64,000 nucleotides of DNA from the NCBI GenBank assembly GCA_030770425.1, contig JASJFT010000234.1:1-64000 (forward strand), written 5' to 3'. A program made the position numbers and the translations under genes. The notes beneath the pieces are model-generated. The model worked only from the letters and a program-made list of their open reading frames with translations. It had not been told where the DNA came from and made no database searches. Source of the stretch: Darksidea phi (taxonomy: Eukaryota; Ascomycota; Dothideomycetes; Pleosporales; Lentitheciaceae). Shown piece after piece: positions 22,338 through 33,460 of this stretch (its first letter is position 1; the number at the start of each line of letters is the position of its first letter).

Positions 22338-22484
22338 ATGGAAGCTGTACTTGTAGTGTGTTCCTGGGGATGGATCCTCTCTGCCTATGCCATCATCTGG
22401 CTCGTTACTTTTGTCAACTCTATGCAGCAGTTGTCAGGCACCGCGTGGACTTCCTACATCACGTCGGAAGTGGATCTTCTTTGA
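22338..22484 (+). pseudogene. Fragment of a siderophore-iron MFS transporter
   Basis: A 48-codon frame reads VKEMEAVLVV, SWGWILSAYAIIWLVTFV and NSMQQLSG, ending SYITSEV. This matches the first membrane segment of SIT1/MirB-like siderophore transporters, whose usual pattern is AY...IWL..F..SMQQ....YVTS.F. A stop follows at once and no later membrane segments are found downstream, so this is a truncated relic. The identification rests on one short segment. Confidence 0.5.
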
Positions 22485-22752
22485 CTGTGAAGCATACCAA
22501 GATGCGCATATAGAGTGCCGGATCAGAAAAGGACGGATTTAGGTTGATCCGCTTCGACTGAAGTCGTCGTTCGGTGTTTATGTCCTCTCAATACCTTTGC
22601 GCCGATTCCGGTATTTAACTCATGAAAGTGCTCAGAATGGGGGAGTCATGTAGTTATCAGGGTGATTGGTCATGTACAGCCTCAGCAGTTAAATCATGGT
22701 AGCTCAATACTATCTACTCAGCCGACTAAGAACTTATTTCTCACGCCTCCTC

Positions 22753-23319
22753 CTAGTCCCACCATTTAGCTCGGTCATCCACATAGACAGTTCTACCTAA
22801 CGCAACCCCAAGGTCAATCATTAGCTCTCGTTCTAGTTCTGCTTCAGCACTGCAACGCTTGAGTACCTGAGGCAAGTACTGAATGTATTCTTGCCTCGTA
22901 AGGGTCTCTCGATCTGCCTCTTGTAATACTCTTTCACAAAGTTCGGCCCAACCGATATATTTCCCGGACTTGTCGAGGAATATTGCTCCTACGTCGACTT
23001 CCCATGCAACGTAATGTCTTTCAGGATTAGAGCATTTGCAGAGCTGATACTCCCATTGTCCTAGGCAAAGGTTGTGAAAGGCCCCATATTTGTGGGGACG
23101 GCCCGATGTTGACTGCGTTGCTATGTGGAATGACTGTGTTATGCTAGACGCAGTTTCTCTTGCTGACGACCAGTCCTCTCCTCCAGCAGGTTCTAACGAT
23201 GGTTCAGCTATTCTCTCACTTGGTTTGCTCTTGGGAGTTGAAGCTCGTGATTTTTGTTTTTTGCGTAGCCGGCGACCCTGCTTTTCCTTGCGGCCACTTT
23301 TTTTGCTCTTACCGAACAT
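22753..23319 (-). CDS. Uncharacterised 188-aa protein
   Basis: Single exon from the ATG at 23319. The N terminus is very basic (KSKKSGRKEKQ, RRLRKKQK), possibly a nuclear signal. A Ser/Pro linker follows, then a folded half with LCLGQWEYQLCKCSNPERH, YIGWAELCERVL and LTRQEYIQYLPQVLKR. The domain is not recognised. The IGWAEL...YLPQVL block resembles MGWEEM...LLRQVL encoded at 24883-24990 on the opposite strand, so a diverged paralogue may lie 1 kb away. It looks like a lineage-specific gene in a repeat-influenced region. Confidence 0.55.
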   Translation of the reverse strand: MFGKSKKSGRKEKQGRRLRKKQKSRASTPKSKPSERIAEPSLEPAGGEDWSSARETASSITQSFHIATQSTSGRPHKYGAFHNLCLGQWEYQLCKCSNPERHYVAWEVDVGAIFLDKSGKYIGWAELCERVLQEADRETLTRQEYIQYLPQVLKRCSAEAELERELMIDLGVALGRTVYVDDRAKWWD

Positions 23320-24247
23320 GTTCTGGTTAGGAGTAGTGAGGCTCAATGTTTGGCTTTATGCATGTTATTAAGGAACATTGATAGAAAGTAACACGTGTTT
23401 TACTTGATAGGAAGATATGTGAGTAGCGGGCAGCGCGTGCCATCATGCTGCTGTTGTTATTGAATCGTTACCTTTTTCAACATGAACGTGCAGATTTACG
23501 GAGCTTGGTGCAATAAACAGGTTGTTAAGATGATGTATATGCAAGGTTATCATCAGGTGTCACCTAAATAGTGAAAGAGATAACATGTATCGCATGCAGT
23601 AGATATTGAATGGCGTTGATAAGACGCATGAGGCAAAGCGTATCAAATTCTGACTGCGTACACGTCGGATGCTACGGATATGAGATATGTAGGACGTCAG
23701 ATGCGCTTATCATATCTTCACTATGAACCTATGGCATAGAGCTCCACGTTTCTGGTTACTAGGTGAAGTTCCTGCACTATCGGGGTTTTTATAGACCTGG
23801 GAATATGTGAATTGACAATTCATTATAGCAAGGGATGTGTTTAAAATGCAGCGCCTCTTCGAATGCATCAAAGCGTCACGGAGTCTTTACGAATCGTCGA
23901 TGTACAAGGCACGCCTATTTGGAGTATCCACATGAATAACTCTGATCGTAGACCCGTTTATGTGACGAGATGTGCGTTGCAGTGGCAAGTCTTCTCGTCA
24001 CCTATCGCGATCTTGGTAGTGATACCACGTGTTCGATATCCTTACTAAGTTCGTGTACGTAAACGCTTTGTGAGACCAGTAGCGCGGATGATCAAAGCCC
24101 GATTCCATTGCGGCTATCGGATACGCCAGCAGACCGCTACGGTAAGTATAAAATTTAAATCTTAGTACACTGTTATATCACTATCAAGTGACTGCTCCGT
24201 ATTGATCAGCACTATAACAAATTATTCTCGATATAAAATCATCAAAA

Positions 24248-25065
24248 ATGTACGGTAACGAGAGGTCAGGGTATAGCAGCAAGAGCGACCATAGGCTCCC
24301 AACAGGAAGGCAACTACCGGCTCCACCCTGCGGCGAAGGGTCTACGCGTAATCAAGCATATAGAAGCAGTAGTGTGAACAAAACTCCGGCTCTGCGACAG
24401 CTAGCAGCACCTTCTCCGCAGGAACAGGGGGTTTGATTATGGCCGGAATGATCGTAGATTCCCCACTGGATGACAACTTCCGGCTCCTCCGACAAACCCT
24501 GATTCTGCCCGAAATCAGCCTTCACGCTACCCTCGTAGACCTACAGAATCTCCAGACAGTAACCATGATTTTCAGAGCGGCCCATCCAGACCGACGGCAA
24601 CACAGCAGCCACAATCTAAAAGCCCGCCAGGGCGCGAGAATAGTAGAGTTAGCCTTGTAAAAAGCGTTCTCGCCCAGAAATTCCGCCTAGAAATGATATA
24701 TAACAAAGCGTCGCAACTACTGTAGCTGCTTGCCCAGGCCATGCGCATAAATTCGGTTCGCGTGAAGACCCGACCAGGGCTGGCTGGAATTCTCCGTCTG
24801 TCGCTGCACCAGTCCCGGAATACATGGCGATGCGTACGAATTTATCACTTCTCAAACGTATCGGGATCTTTCGGGACATAGAATGGGATGGGAGGAAATG
24901 CTGATGGCGATCCTTAATGCTGCGTGTAAGGAGTACATAACACGCGAGGAGTATTGGGGCCTATTAAGACAAGTTCTAGACCCCATGTTAGCGGCTGCAG
25001 TGGAAAGAAAAGAGACAAGTTATGATGATGCTATTCGGTATGCTAGGGGCCTCAGACTGTCGTAA
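24248..25065 (+). pseudogene. Probable degenerate paralogue of the 188-aa protein
   Basis: The ATG at 24248 opens a 62-codon Pro/Ser/Gln-rich frame ending in a stop. At 24883 another frame reads MGWEEMLMAILNAACKEY followed by TREEYWGLLRQVL, similar in order to the C-terminal half of the gene at 22753-23319. Between them the frame is broken several times and no clean set of introns joins the parts. It is either a multi-exon gene not resolved by eye or a decayed copy; decay is more likely. Confidence 0.4.
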
Positions 25066-26213
25066 TGTGCAGATGCCGAGTGGAGAGCAAACTATCGCTG
25101 GAGGAAGAGTTACGGAGGATGAGTTGCAGAATGCCACTGTTCACAGGGGAAGGGGCGGTCCTGGTTACCATGGTTGGCATGGGGAACGCCGATGAAATCG
25201 TTGAGTTTACGCATCATCTTAACTGCACTTATTACAATATTGAACTCCAATGTAATTCAAGTTAGACGAACGTTTCTTAGACTCTTAGTTTCCGGAGTCG
25301 TAAATTATCTCATAAGAAAACCTCGCCTATTTCAAATACACGCTTGCGTGAAAGTAGAGAGTAATAAGGGTTGCTTTCCTTACGTTAAGACAAGTGAATC
25401 TACCTTCAGCCTATTTCAAAAGCTGATATAGAGATGAAACCTAAACCTATACTATTATAAAAGATCTAATCCATATTATTAAGTCTTAGTAACTATAAGG
25501 AAAAGGCAATCTCTGTGCAGGATGGGTGATATGGATGAAACAAATTGGAAAGTTTCGAGAGGCTAGAAGTGGTAGCTTAAGGGCATGCCAGAATGCCCCA
25601 CTAAACCTAAATTGGCTGCATACTTCATCCCCATATTCTTGCTGACTATGTGTGGAACAACCCGCCTACATAAGGATAAATGCATACGTACGTACCTCTA
25701 ACATCAAGATCAAAAGAATATACAGTGGCGCAAGGAAGTGCGGCGGGAAAGAATACAGGAAAACCCAGATTGTTGAATTTTAGGTCTCATTGGAGGTCAT
25801 ACAGTCCTTCCGCAAGTTTGGCACTGTAGCACGTGGACCATTGTCTCTTTTGCTCCTCACGCACCCTTGTCTAGATAGGAAGATTGGCGTGATTAATCAC
25901 GTGTCATACATTTGGCGCTTTACCGAATATATAAGGTGGAGCTGAGTTGAAAAAGTTGGCTGCAGTCGCACTTGAGGAGAAGCTGGTTTCGCGACGGGAC
26001 GGCGAGGATAATGGTGAGGGAATGAGAGAGATCCATGCGGTATGTATTACTAGCCGATTAAAGCCTATCAAACCTTCGTAATTTAAATGCCAATACACGA
26101 AAAGCCCTATAAGAGGACTGGAGAGTAGACCGAATGTGTGCGACAAGCGTGCGCCACATGTATTTGCGCCGCTGAATCCGTTTTTCTCGCTCACCATAAG
26201 CATGATTTCGCCG
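25066..26213. other. AT-rich intergenic DNA
   Basis: Frames are short and lack domains. The stretch 25200-25700 is AT-rich with few CpA/TpG, in keeping with old repeat decay. Includes the 3' flank of the cysteine-rich gene. Confidence 0.4.
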
Positions 26214-26680
26214 TTATAGGGAAGCGTAGCATTCCCAGGAGCTGCTCGCATTATCCATGCCGAATTGACTGAGGTCCCGGTATCGAGTGTTATCAAGGAC
26301 CGGGCCTGCCGAATTGCCCATACAATTTGGATAGCTAGAAAGAAATTCGTGTCAGCATCCATCAACACCTTGGAATTTCTCAAGTGAAAGTATTTACCTC
26401 CACATGTAGCAGGAGATGCCCCCGTACGACCGAGCCGAAGAACACGTTTTATTCCACTCGGCGCCGAGATTGTCTAGACAACCAAATGTGAGCTTAAATG
26501 CTAGATACAGGTGTGCGAATGGGATAGGGTACTGATCGACTTACAACAGCGAGCGGTTTGTACGTTTTCGAAAACGTTGCAGTTTACCCACCCTACTTCT
26601 TTGCAGAACTTGAATGTACCGCAGTGCGCTGAGACCGCGAGCGCGGCGGCGACGAGGGCGTAGCGAAAGTCAAACCGCAT
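26214..26680 (-). CDS. Small secreted cysteine-rich protein, 8 Cys (effector candidate)
   Basis: Exons 26680-26545, 26473-26398 and 26334-26214 (introns 71 and 63 bp, GTAAG/GTAAAT donors, CTAG acceptors) give 110 aa. An N-terminal hydrophobic signal (RYALVAAALAVSAHC) is followed by a mature domain of about 90 aa. Cysteines fall at residues 20, 26, 34, 45, 56, 67, 75 and 106, which would allow four disulfides; Cys20 sits beside the likely cleavage site. Single exons would be missed by ORF scanning, because the second and third exons lie in different frames. Size, secretion and cysteine content fit an apoplastic effector or antimicrobial-type protein. No named family is recognised. Genomic context is gene-poor. 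Confidence 0.75.
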
Positions 26681-28027
26681 TGTTTCTTATTTCAGAATGG
26701 AAATTAAAGAACCTTCTAGTGGCAGATGATTTCGATGGTATTCCGAAGGAACGTTCTTCGCACGTGGAGAAGGCCAGAGTTGCGACCTTATAGATAAGAT
26801 AGCGTTCACGCGTTCGTAGAACTTTGACTGATTAGCGATGGCGTATAGGGCATCGATCCCAATGCATGACTAGTCTAGCGAGAGTACTTGCGTATTGATA
26901 TGCTCTTGGCTTTGATGAGCCGTGCAGGTTAAATTAAAGCTGAACCGTCCTCCACAATTTGCCTGCAGACATGTTTCTAAAGACGTCAAGGTCATGAGCT
27001 CGACTCGCGTGATCTCGTTGCCTTCTAATGTTTGTGGATCGAAGCTTGGCATAAGATTGGAACTGTATCGCCTGTTGCTGTTGACCGGAATATTGATGAA
27101 ATTATCGGGGACTTTGCCCGCTCTCACGCACCGAGGCTTCGCCACCGGGAGCTATCCGACCAAGCAGGTCGCAATGTCATACACCCACTACTTCGTGGCC
27201 CTCCTTGTTTCCAATGACTTGACGAGCCGTGATGCGGTGTAACCATGTTTGCTTCGCGACATGCGCGTCGAGATAAGAGCGAATATCAGAAGGTCACACG
27301 AACTATATTAACACCATCTAGGCATGGTGTCTATTTTCGGATCGATCCACAGACAGAACGTGTCGTCACCCTACGTGTCGACCGAAAAGACACAGTGCGA
27401 ACGACCAAGATGTTATTATTTTTGGCTGGCGATTCCGCCTTGTGCGCAGCGGTCAGTACAGATATTTATCTCCTTATAAGGCCAATTCAACGACCTGGTG
27501 AAAACCGTTGTGGGGACACATCTACTGCCGAACCGGTGGGCTGAGTGATGCCAAGACAGAACCGCGCTGTATCCCTTGTCCAAGGCTGACATGCAGCCGC
27601 GTCCATCGCTCCGGGACCAATGAGGGCTCGCATGATATAGAACCAAAAACATCGCTCCAATAGGATGTGACAGATGTTTCGCCCAGAGCCGCTATATATA
27701 TGAACCAGGTTCGTATTACTTTGTTCTTCAACGGTACCGAGGGCTGAAAGCTGACGTTGGCTTGTTGAAGCGAGCGCTCGATTCGCTTGGTTTTGTCAAA
27801 GCCCGAATTTAGGGGTGCACACCAGCGCGGCCTTGAGATATCTCTGCTCTGCTAGATATAGCAACATGGAAGGTTGGCGTAAGACCAGGCTCTCACTATA
27901 ATACTTGCAAAGATCAAGCGTGCCATCTTATTTCCCTCTTCCAACGGTTTCGTCGTCCTTTACACCAGGCAAGCACTCAGCACTTTCTTGCCCTCGACTC
28001 AGCCGGTATCACACAACGTCTGAAAAG
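26681..28027. other. Intergenic, no gene supported
   Basis: A TATA-like motif (26788-26799, minus strand) may serve the cysteine-rich gene. A frame at 26870-27145 (minus) has three Cys near its end but no ATG start and a stop just upstream, so it is not called. Nothing else is seen. Confidence 0.4.
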
Positions 28028-29372
28028 ATGGAGCTTGTCGAGACTTCTTCACCCTCTACACTGCAAGCTGTTATCATCTTCCTTACGGTCCTCGCTTGCA
28101 TTACCATAGCGTTGCGACTTTACGCCAGAAACCTGCTCGGCCAAAAGATCAAGATTGATGACTGGTTTTCGTTAATAGGCTTCGTGAGCATTTATGCTTC
28201 ATAAGACCTCTAAAGGGAAGCTTATTGTGCCTTAGCTCTTCGTTCTGGGTGAAGCCGTGTATTTCATAATCGGTTCGTGGAGGCCAGTTGTTATGTCGTG
28301 TAACCTCTCTGACCCTGGGTTAGGTATCGGAAAGCAGTATGTCGGCTATCCCGTTCCAGACGACTGGAGTGGCGAGGGGGAGCTTCCTCTCCTTACGAAC
28401 ACCCTGCAACACTTCTACATCTCGTACCTCCTCCTATTTCCCACCCTCTGGTTTATAAAGTGCAGCGTCGTACTTTTCTATCATCGTGTCCTGGTAGCCC
28501 ACAAGAAGAATTATACCGACTGGGCCAACATCTTGGTGTTATCCTCGCTAGCACTCGTCACAGTATGGAGTCTTGCTTTCGGCTTAGCATGGGTGTTTGT
28601 GTGCAATCCGGTTAAAGGGTTCTGGAGTTATCCGTATGGAGAAGACGAGGGCCCATGTGGGGATACGTGGCTTTTGAACCGGTGGATCAGCATTTCGGAT
28701 TTCATTGTGGACGTGCTTATTATCCTAGTTCCGATTCCTCTGGTAGAGTAACCCTCCCTGTATGAGGAGGAGATGCTGACAAGAATGACAGGTCTGGAGA
28801 CTTCATTTGCCGACTTCACGAAAGTTTGCTGTCCTTATCGTCTTCTTCCTGGGGGCAATGTACGTATCGCTAGTATTGGAAATACCCTCTTCGCTCGCTT
28901 ACTATCTGATAGCGCAGTTGCTGCTTCGGTAATGCGTATGGCCCGAGTACTTTGGGCGTCATCCCCTGAAGCAGAAGATGTCGACGGACTTCGTAAGTGA
29001 ATTTGTCTCGGATTAAACCAATGAGCCGAGTTAACTAACTGCATAGTCGTCAACACAACGGTTCTGTTTTGGAGTATGATTGAAATCAACCTGGCTCTCT
29101 TAGCCGCTTGTCTCCCCACGTTGCGTGGACTTCTCAAAGCACCCGCTATGGACAGCTTCATGAAGAGTGTTAACAGCATCACGTGGCTAAAGTCTACCCG
29201 AGGCTCGAGCCGATCGAAGTCAACCGGAGAGCACGACATGCTTCCCCTCACGAATTCGCCGACGTTTCCGGGGAATCAGAAAAGGTCAGGGGGTCAAGAC
29301 AAGTCCTCAGCCGATATTAGTCTGGAAAGGCTTGACTCTGTCACGACCCCAAACATGGCACAGCTTCGTTAG
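28028..29372 (+). CDS. Fungal rhodopsin-domain (PTH11/SAT4-like) membrane protein
   Basis: Exons 28028-28183, 28236-28742, 28792-28859, 28913-28992 and 29047-29372 give 378 aa. Hydrophobic segments include LQAVIIFLTVLACITIALRL, YISYLLLFPTLWFIKCSVVL and WANILVLSSLALVTVW, for about seven in total. Characteristic motifs are IDDWFSL after the first helix, LFYHRV, a CNP motif, a CGD motif and PIPLVWRLHLPTSRKF. The C-terminal tail is hydrophilic (about 70 aa). Members are plasma-membrane proteins of unknown ligand, sometimes acting like G-protein-coupled receptors. Exon 4 uses the CTGATAG acceptor, the only one nearby that keeps the frame. Confidence 0.85.
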
Positions 29373-29679
29373 GACGGCAGGCTCTTGGTTTCCCTGAAGA
29401 TACTGTCTGGGCTTTATGTTGGTATTTTCTGGTCATTAGAATAACCCTGTTATTCTGTGTTCATTAAGTCTTTGTATAACAGCCAATCTAGGGAATAGAT
29501 CAAGCCGGATGAGCAGGTTTGCGAAAAGACTCGAACAGCACCGCCCTGGTTGTTCGAGAAGTCCCGTCGGCAGACTACCCACGGGGCTTATGTTAGGCTG
29601 TATGATTAAGTAGGATACACAAGAGAGATAACGGTACAACGCATTTACATCAAGATCAAATACCTCCTCCGATAACACC
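29373..29679. other. Between the membrane protein and the chitinase relic
   Basis: Convergent 3' ends. A frame at 29436-29678 (minus) could be scrambled downstream chitinase sequence but shows no recognisable GH18 motif. Confidence 0.35.
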
Positions 29680-31718
29680 CGCCAAACGAGATAATGCGTT
29701 TCACATCTTTCAGCTCCTTGAAGTCTGCCTATTGTTGATGCTTGTCAACAATAACTGGCTTGAAAGTCGTGCTGTCAATCTCTATGAAGCCCCAGTGAAT
29801 GTGCGTGTAACTGCCGCCGGTGTTCGCATTCTTGGCCTTCAGCCAGAGACAATCACGGTTCAGATTCCACGACTCGTAGTATCCGATACGTTGGAATGCT
29901 GCAGGAGGACCGCTGTTCTTCTTGATCTCGTTACCGCAGTGTGAGACACAGGTAGTTCTGAAACCAGGCAGCTTCGTACCTGGACCCCACCTGCGAGTAT
30001 CTAAGTCAGCAAAGCGAGGCCAATTGCCGACAGTTTCTTAAGAGCTTACCTTCAGGAGCATGAACGTCGCAATGTTCTGGAAACGGGCCGCAGAAGCCCC
30101 AGTTACTGCAGCAAGCTTTTAGAGGACAGGAGTTGAGGTCAGCAATCGATGCAGACTTGTTCGATGGTTGTTGTGTGCCAGGCACCAGTGGTCCGCACTC
30201 AGTACCCTGCTGAGCAGGGGGCAGTGGTGTTGCGCCTTTGCTCAAGCACATATTGTAACCGAGCAGCATGTCTTTACATTCTGTCCAGGCCCATGTCCTG
30301 CCTTTGTTGAATCTTTCAATGTCGTCAACAGTGATTCCGTACCGCTTAGCCAACTTGTCGCAGTTATCATCTGGAACGATTAGATGCGTTGCGCAAGTGC
30401 CGTCGGGTCCTGGCTTCGGCGGGTCAGGCTTGGGATCAGTATGTGGGCTGCCCTTCGAACAGCAAACGTACTCTCCCGCTCTTAAGGTTGAGCAAAGTTT
30501 GGGGTTGGGATTGAATTTCGTGAAGGCGGCGGCAGATATACCGCATTTGGATACGAGTGAGGCGCAACCGTCGCCGTCGATAACAGCGATGTATCGAAAT
30601 TCTGCACGCTTGTGCATTTGTACGTTGGAGGATGCGCTTCGTGCCTGGTGGTCATCAGTACGGCTTTTGGTCCTAGGTACAGCTTTCGGACAAGACGTTT
30701 AATACGGTTCATCGCCGCATTTCCTATGATGGGGTAACACATGACGTCTATGGGTTTGAAATGGCGTTGCAATTATGAAGTAAGTGATATTTTGCTTACC
30801 GTTCTCAGAAGAGGCCTGTAGCTAGCCGATGAGGTGCTATTGCCGGCAGTCCCGTTCCTCCCTGCAATTTCCCACATCCTGACATTCCGCAAGATTTTGG
30901 AATTTCTAAGTCCTTCGGTCTCAACGCACTTTCCCTTGCTCCACACGGAAGCTGCTCTCTGAGCAGCCACAAGATCACCAGTTCCGTTGATGAACAGGCC
31001 AAGTGCCCCTCCGGGCAAGCTTCCGCTACCACAAATCTGAGTGACAGTGCTAGCAGAGCCTACCCCCAATGACTTCACGGATTCAACATGGACGATGCAG
31101 TCGCCTTGCCATAGCCGTTGCCGACATAGATGCTTGCCACCGTCTTCTTGTAGTACGCAAACACGACGTTTTCGTCGCAGTTGTCTTTCGCCTCGAAGAA
31201 TTTCTGCAGCCCTTCCAAGACTTTGACAATTCGGTCGAGTTCACTTTCACACTACCTTCCGCAAAGATGCCCAGATCTCTCGTGGTTTCGGTTCCGTCGG
31301 CGAAGCATGCTGGCGCAGTATCGAGACTACTTTCGAGTAGGCCTTCGCCTTTTTGGGGGTTCTCGACTGACTGTACGTTCAATCGAATCTCTGATTGTTG
31401 CCTTCCAAGCGCGCAGCTTCGTATGAGCACCGTTGCCTTGGAATCGGCGAGCGCATTCGAGATGGAGAACTGAAGAAGCATAGGTTCCTCGCAACGTTGA
31501 AGGCGTTCGACTGAGATGTATGGCGTCCACCTGTGAATGTTCGCATAGTCAGAACACATAAGTGGGCAGTCGTGTTGATCGGGATTGTAGGCTCTCGGGT
31601 CGCTGATGGGTGATGGGTCATTGCCATCAAGAGGCTCAGTGACCGGGTTGCCATTGATGTCCACCGCGCAACGAGCGAGGTGGGCACCAAAGGCGATTAC
31701 GATCGCTATGGATTTCAT
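29680..31718 (-). pseudogene. LysM/chitin-binding GH18 chitinase, subgroup C-type, broken
   Basis: The 5' exon starts with a signal peptide (MKSIAIVIAFGAHLARC) and the conserved N-terminal module (DCPLMCSDYAN, RWTPYISVERL). Downstream come a KDNCDENVVFAYYKK block, two LysM-like units (DGDGCASLVSKCGIS; DDNCDKLAKRYGIT), a hevein-type chitin-binding domain (SCPLKACCSNWGFCG) and the first strand of a GH18 barrel (RIGYYESWNL, HIHWGF). That order is the plan of subgroup C fungal chitinases. The coding sequence is broken: frame changes without an intron near 31240 and 31065, another probable one near 30610, and a TAG at 29731-29729 inside the GH18 domain. Readable homology ends soon after (RIISFGG), so most of the catalytic barrel, including the DxxDxDxE motif, is missing. 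It cannot encode an active chitinase. Confidence 0.8.
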
Positions 31719-32309
31719 CTTTGACAGGTACGTGGATTCATGGAAGATATAGTTTGGTTATGAGAACCGTCGCATGAATGGTAGTATGATTTTGTACACT
31801 GGAAAAGACTAATGGAGGGACGAGATGCCGCTTGAGCTTCGCACTGATTGAGATGCCAGAATATATGTACAGTAAGCCCTGGACCTCACGAACTCCTGGC
31901 TAAACAGTCTCACCCAGGCCGTGGCGGTGGGATAACAATGGGTTCCTACATTATCTAGAAGCGTCCAGTAGCCTGGTGTTCCTGCTCAAGTAGTGAATAC
32001 ATGATCAGATGCTCTAGCTGTTAATTGGCCCGACTTTCACTCGTGGGTGGAAGAAATTTTGGGGCCAAATTGGGGTAAGCGCCGATGTATGAACGGAAGG
32101 TGAGCTTTCGTGGACCCGCGTTCGCGGAGTGGTAGATGGAATTCTGGTCATTTCAAATCGCTGTTGGGTAACACTACATAGCACATGCATGGAAAAGTCA
32201 AAATCCGTTGCACTTGCATATTACTTTGGTCAGAGGTACCCATGTTTGCCTTTCATCCAAGCGAACCAGTAAACATAGACTAAGCCAGACCAACACACTA
32301 AGACGTAAA
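31719..32309. other. Intergenic, no gene supported
   Basis: Upstream flank of the chitinase relic and 3' flank of the next gene. No features seen beyond low-information sequence. Confidence 0.4.
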
Positions 32310-33089
32310 TTAAGGGTAGTGCTCCTTTGTGAATTTCGCGACAGCCTTCAGGCACTCATTCTTGTCATATCGCTCCAGATCAGGCCATCCGTGCTGACGA
32401 TAGATCTCTTGCACCCCGGCAAGCATAGTCTTGTAGTCCGGAGTAGATGTTTTCCATACATCATCAACCTCTCTGGAGCTGAGCGGGACAAAGTCGAGCC
32501 GCCGGAAATGATCTTTCAATTCCTCGAAGAAGTTCGGAATTGACCAGGTCTGGCCCTCTGCGCGCCACTCCGCCTCTTCTTCCGTGGAGCAATAGTCGTA
32601 CGGGTCATCGTCGACCGTTTCGCGGCTCGGGTTGAGGCGGATCTCTCCAGGACACTCATACCACAGTACGGTACCGAGCTTTACATCGAGTAGGAATCTG
32701 GGGTTGTAACTCCCACCACACGTGAGACCGACCACGTGTTTGGGAACGTGGTCGCTGATTGAATAATCCTCCGTACCTATCCTGATAGCCCTGCGATCCA
32801 CACAACACTGGAAAATGTCTTGCCAGTCGGCGAACCTACAATCAGGAGCACCTTCTGCGTCGGTCTCGTTATGGGTAAATTTGATGTATGGAAGATGACG
32901 GAGAAGATCGATGACTACCTTCGACTTGTCCAAGGTGAAATGGCGGGTGGTGATGTTTGTCCACCCCTCCGGAGGTGGTTCAATAATATAAGCCTCATCC
33001 AGGTACATCTTGGTGAGAAATTGGTAGTAATCGCGGACGGCGGCGACAGTCTCGTCGCGCGAGTATGTGATATCCTCGAGGCTTGCCAT
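32310..33089 (-). CDS. Uncharacterised 259-aa protein
   Basis: Single long exon with good coding character and an ATG at 33089. It is acidic and rich in Trp and Tyr, with no signal peptide or membrane segment, so probably cytosolic. Visible blocks include AAVRDYYQFLTKMYLDEAY near the N terminus, VVGLTCGGSYNPRFLLDVKLGT in the middle and YRQHGWPDLERYDKNECL near the C terminus. The pattern resembles short single-exon proteins that are common and multi-copy in Pleosporales, but no named domain is recognised. It stands alone, flanked by relics. Confidence 0.65.
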   Translation of the reverse strand: MASLEDITYSRDETVAAVRDYYQFLTKMYLDEAYIIEPPPEGWTNITTRHFTLDKSKVVIDLLRHLPYIKFTHNETDAEGAPDCRFADWQDIFQCCVDRRAIRIGTEDYSISDHVPKHVVGLTCGGSYNPRFLLDVKLGTVLWYECPGEIRLNPSRETVDDDPYDYCSTEEEAEWRAEGQTWSIPNFFEELKDHFRRLDFVPLSSREVDDVWKTSTPDYKTMLAGVQEIYRQHGWPDLERYDKNECLKAVAKFTKEHYP

Positions 33090-33266
33090 TTTCGGCGCGT
33101 GTTTTATAGTGATAAGAAGGCAAGATCTATGATCGAGGGTGGGGTATATATTTATTAAGCCTGTTTGTTCGCCTACGTCAGAATCAGCCGCGCCGCAAAT
33201 GATTTCACGCTAGACTTACTATGGTCACCACATGTGCTCCATTCAATCTCACACGTGTAAGATTCA

Positions 33267-33367
33267 CCGATGGCGCAAACGGTCTAAAGTACCTCAAGCT
33301 TGAAGTACATGCCACGCAAGCATTCTCCCATAAAAAGTCACAGGTTTGAATCCCCACCACGATCGGA
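33267..33367 (+). tRNA. tRNA-Leu(CAA)-like sequence, probably degenerate
   Basis: A box A match (TGGCGCAAACGGT, 33271-33283) and a box B match (GGTTTGAATCC, 33343-33353) lie in the right order. CTCAAG sits between them where a Leu CAA anticodon with an intron would be. The ends CCGAT and ATCGG can pair as an acceptor stem. The D stem (GCGC against GTAC) and the T stem (ACAGG against CCCCA) pair poorly, as expected if C-to-T/G-to-A changes damaged it. It is probably a tRNA relic or the head of a tRNA-derived SINE. Confidence 0.4.
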
Positions 33368-33460
33368 TGGCTAATATTAAGTTACATGAAAACCACGCAT
33401 GCCGAATTCTATCTTCCATCTATACAAGCCCTCTAGATCATCTACTCCATTACCGTCAAG

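Noticed and set aside
26870..27145. Minus-strand frame with Cys near its C terminus
   Set aside because: No ATG start, stop just upstream and no convincing joining exon.
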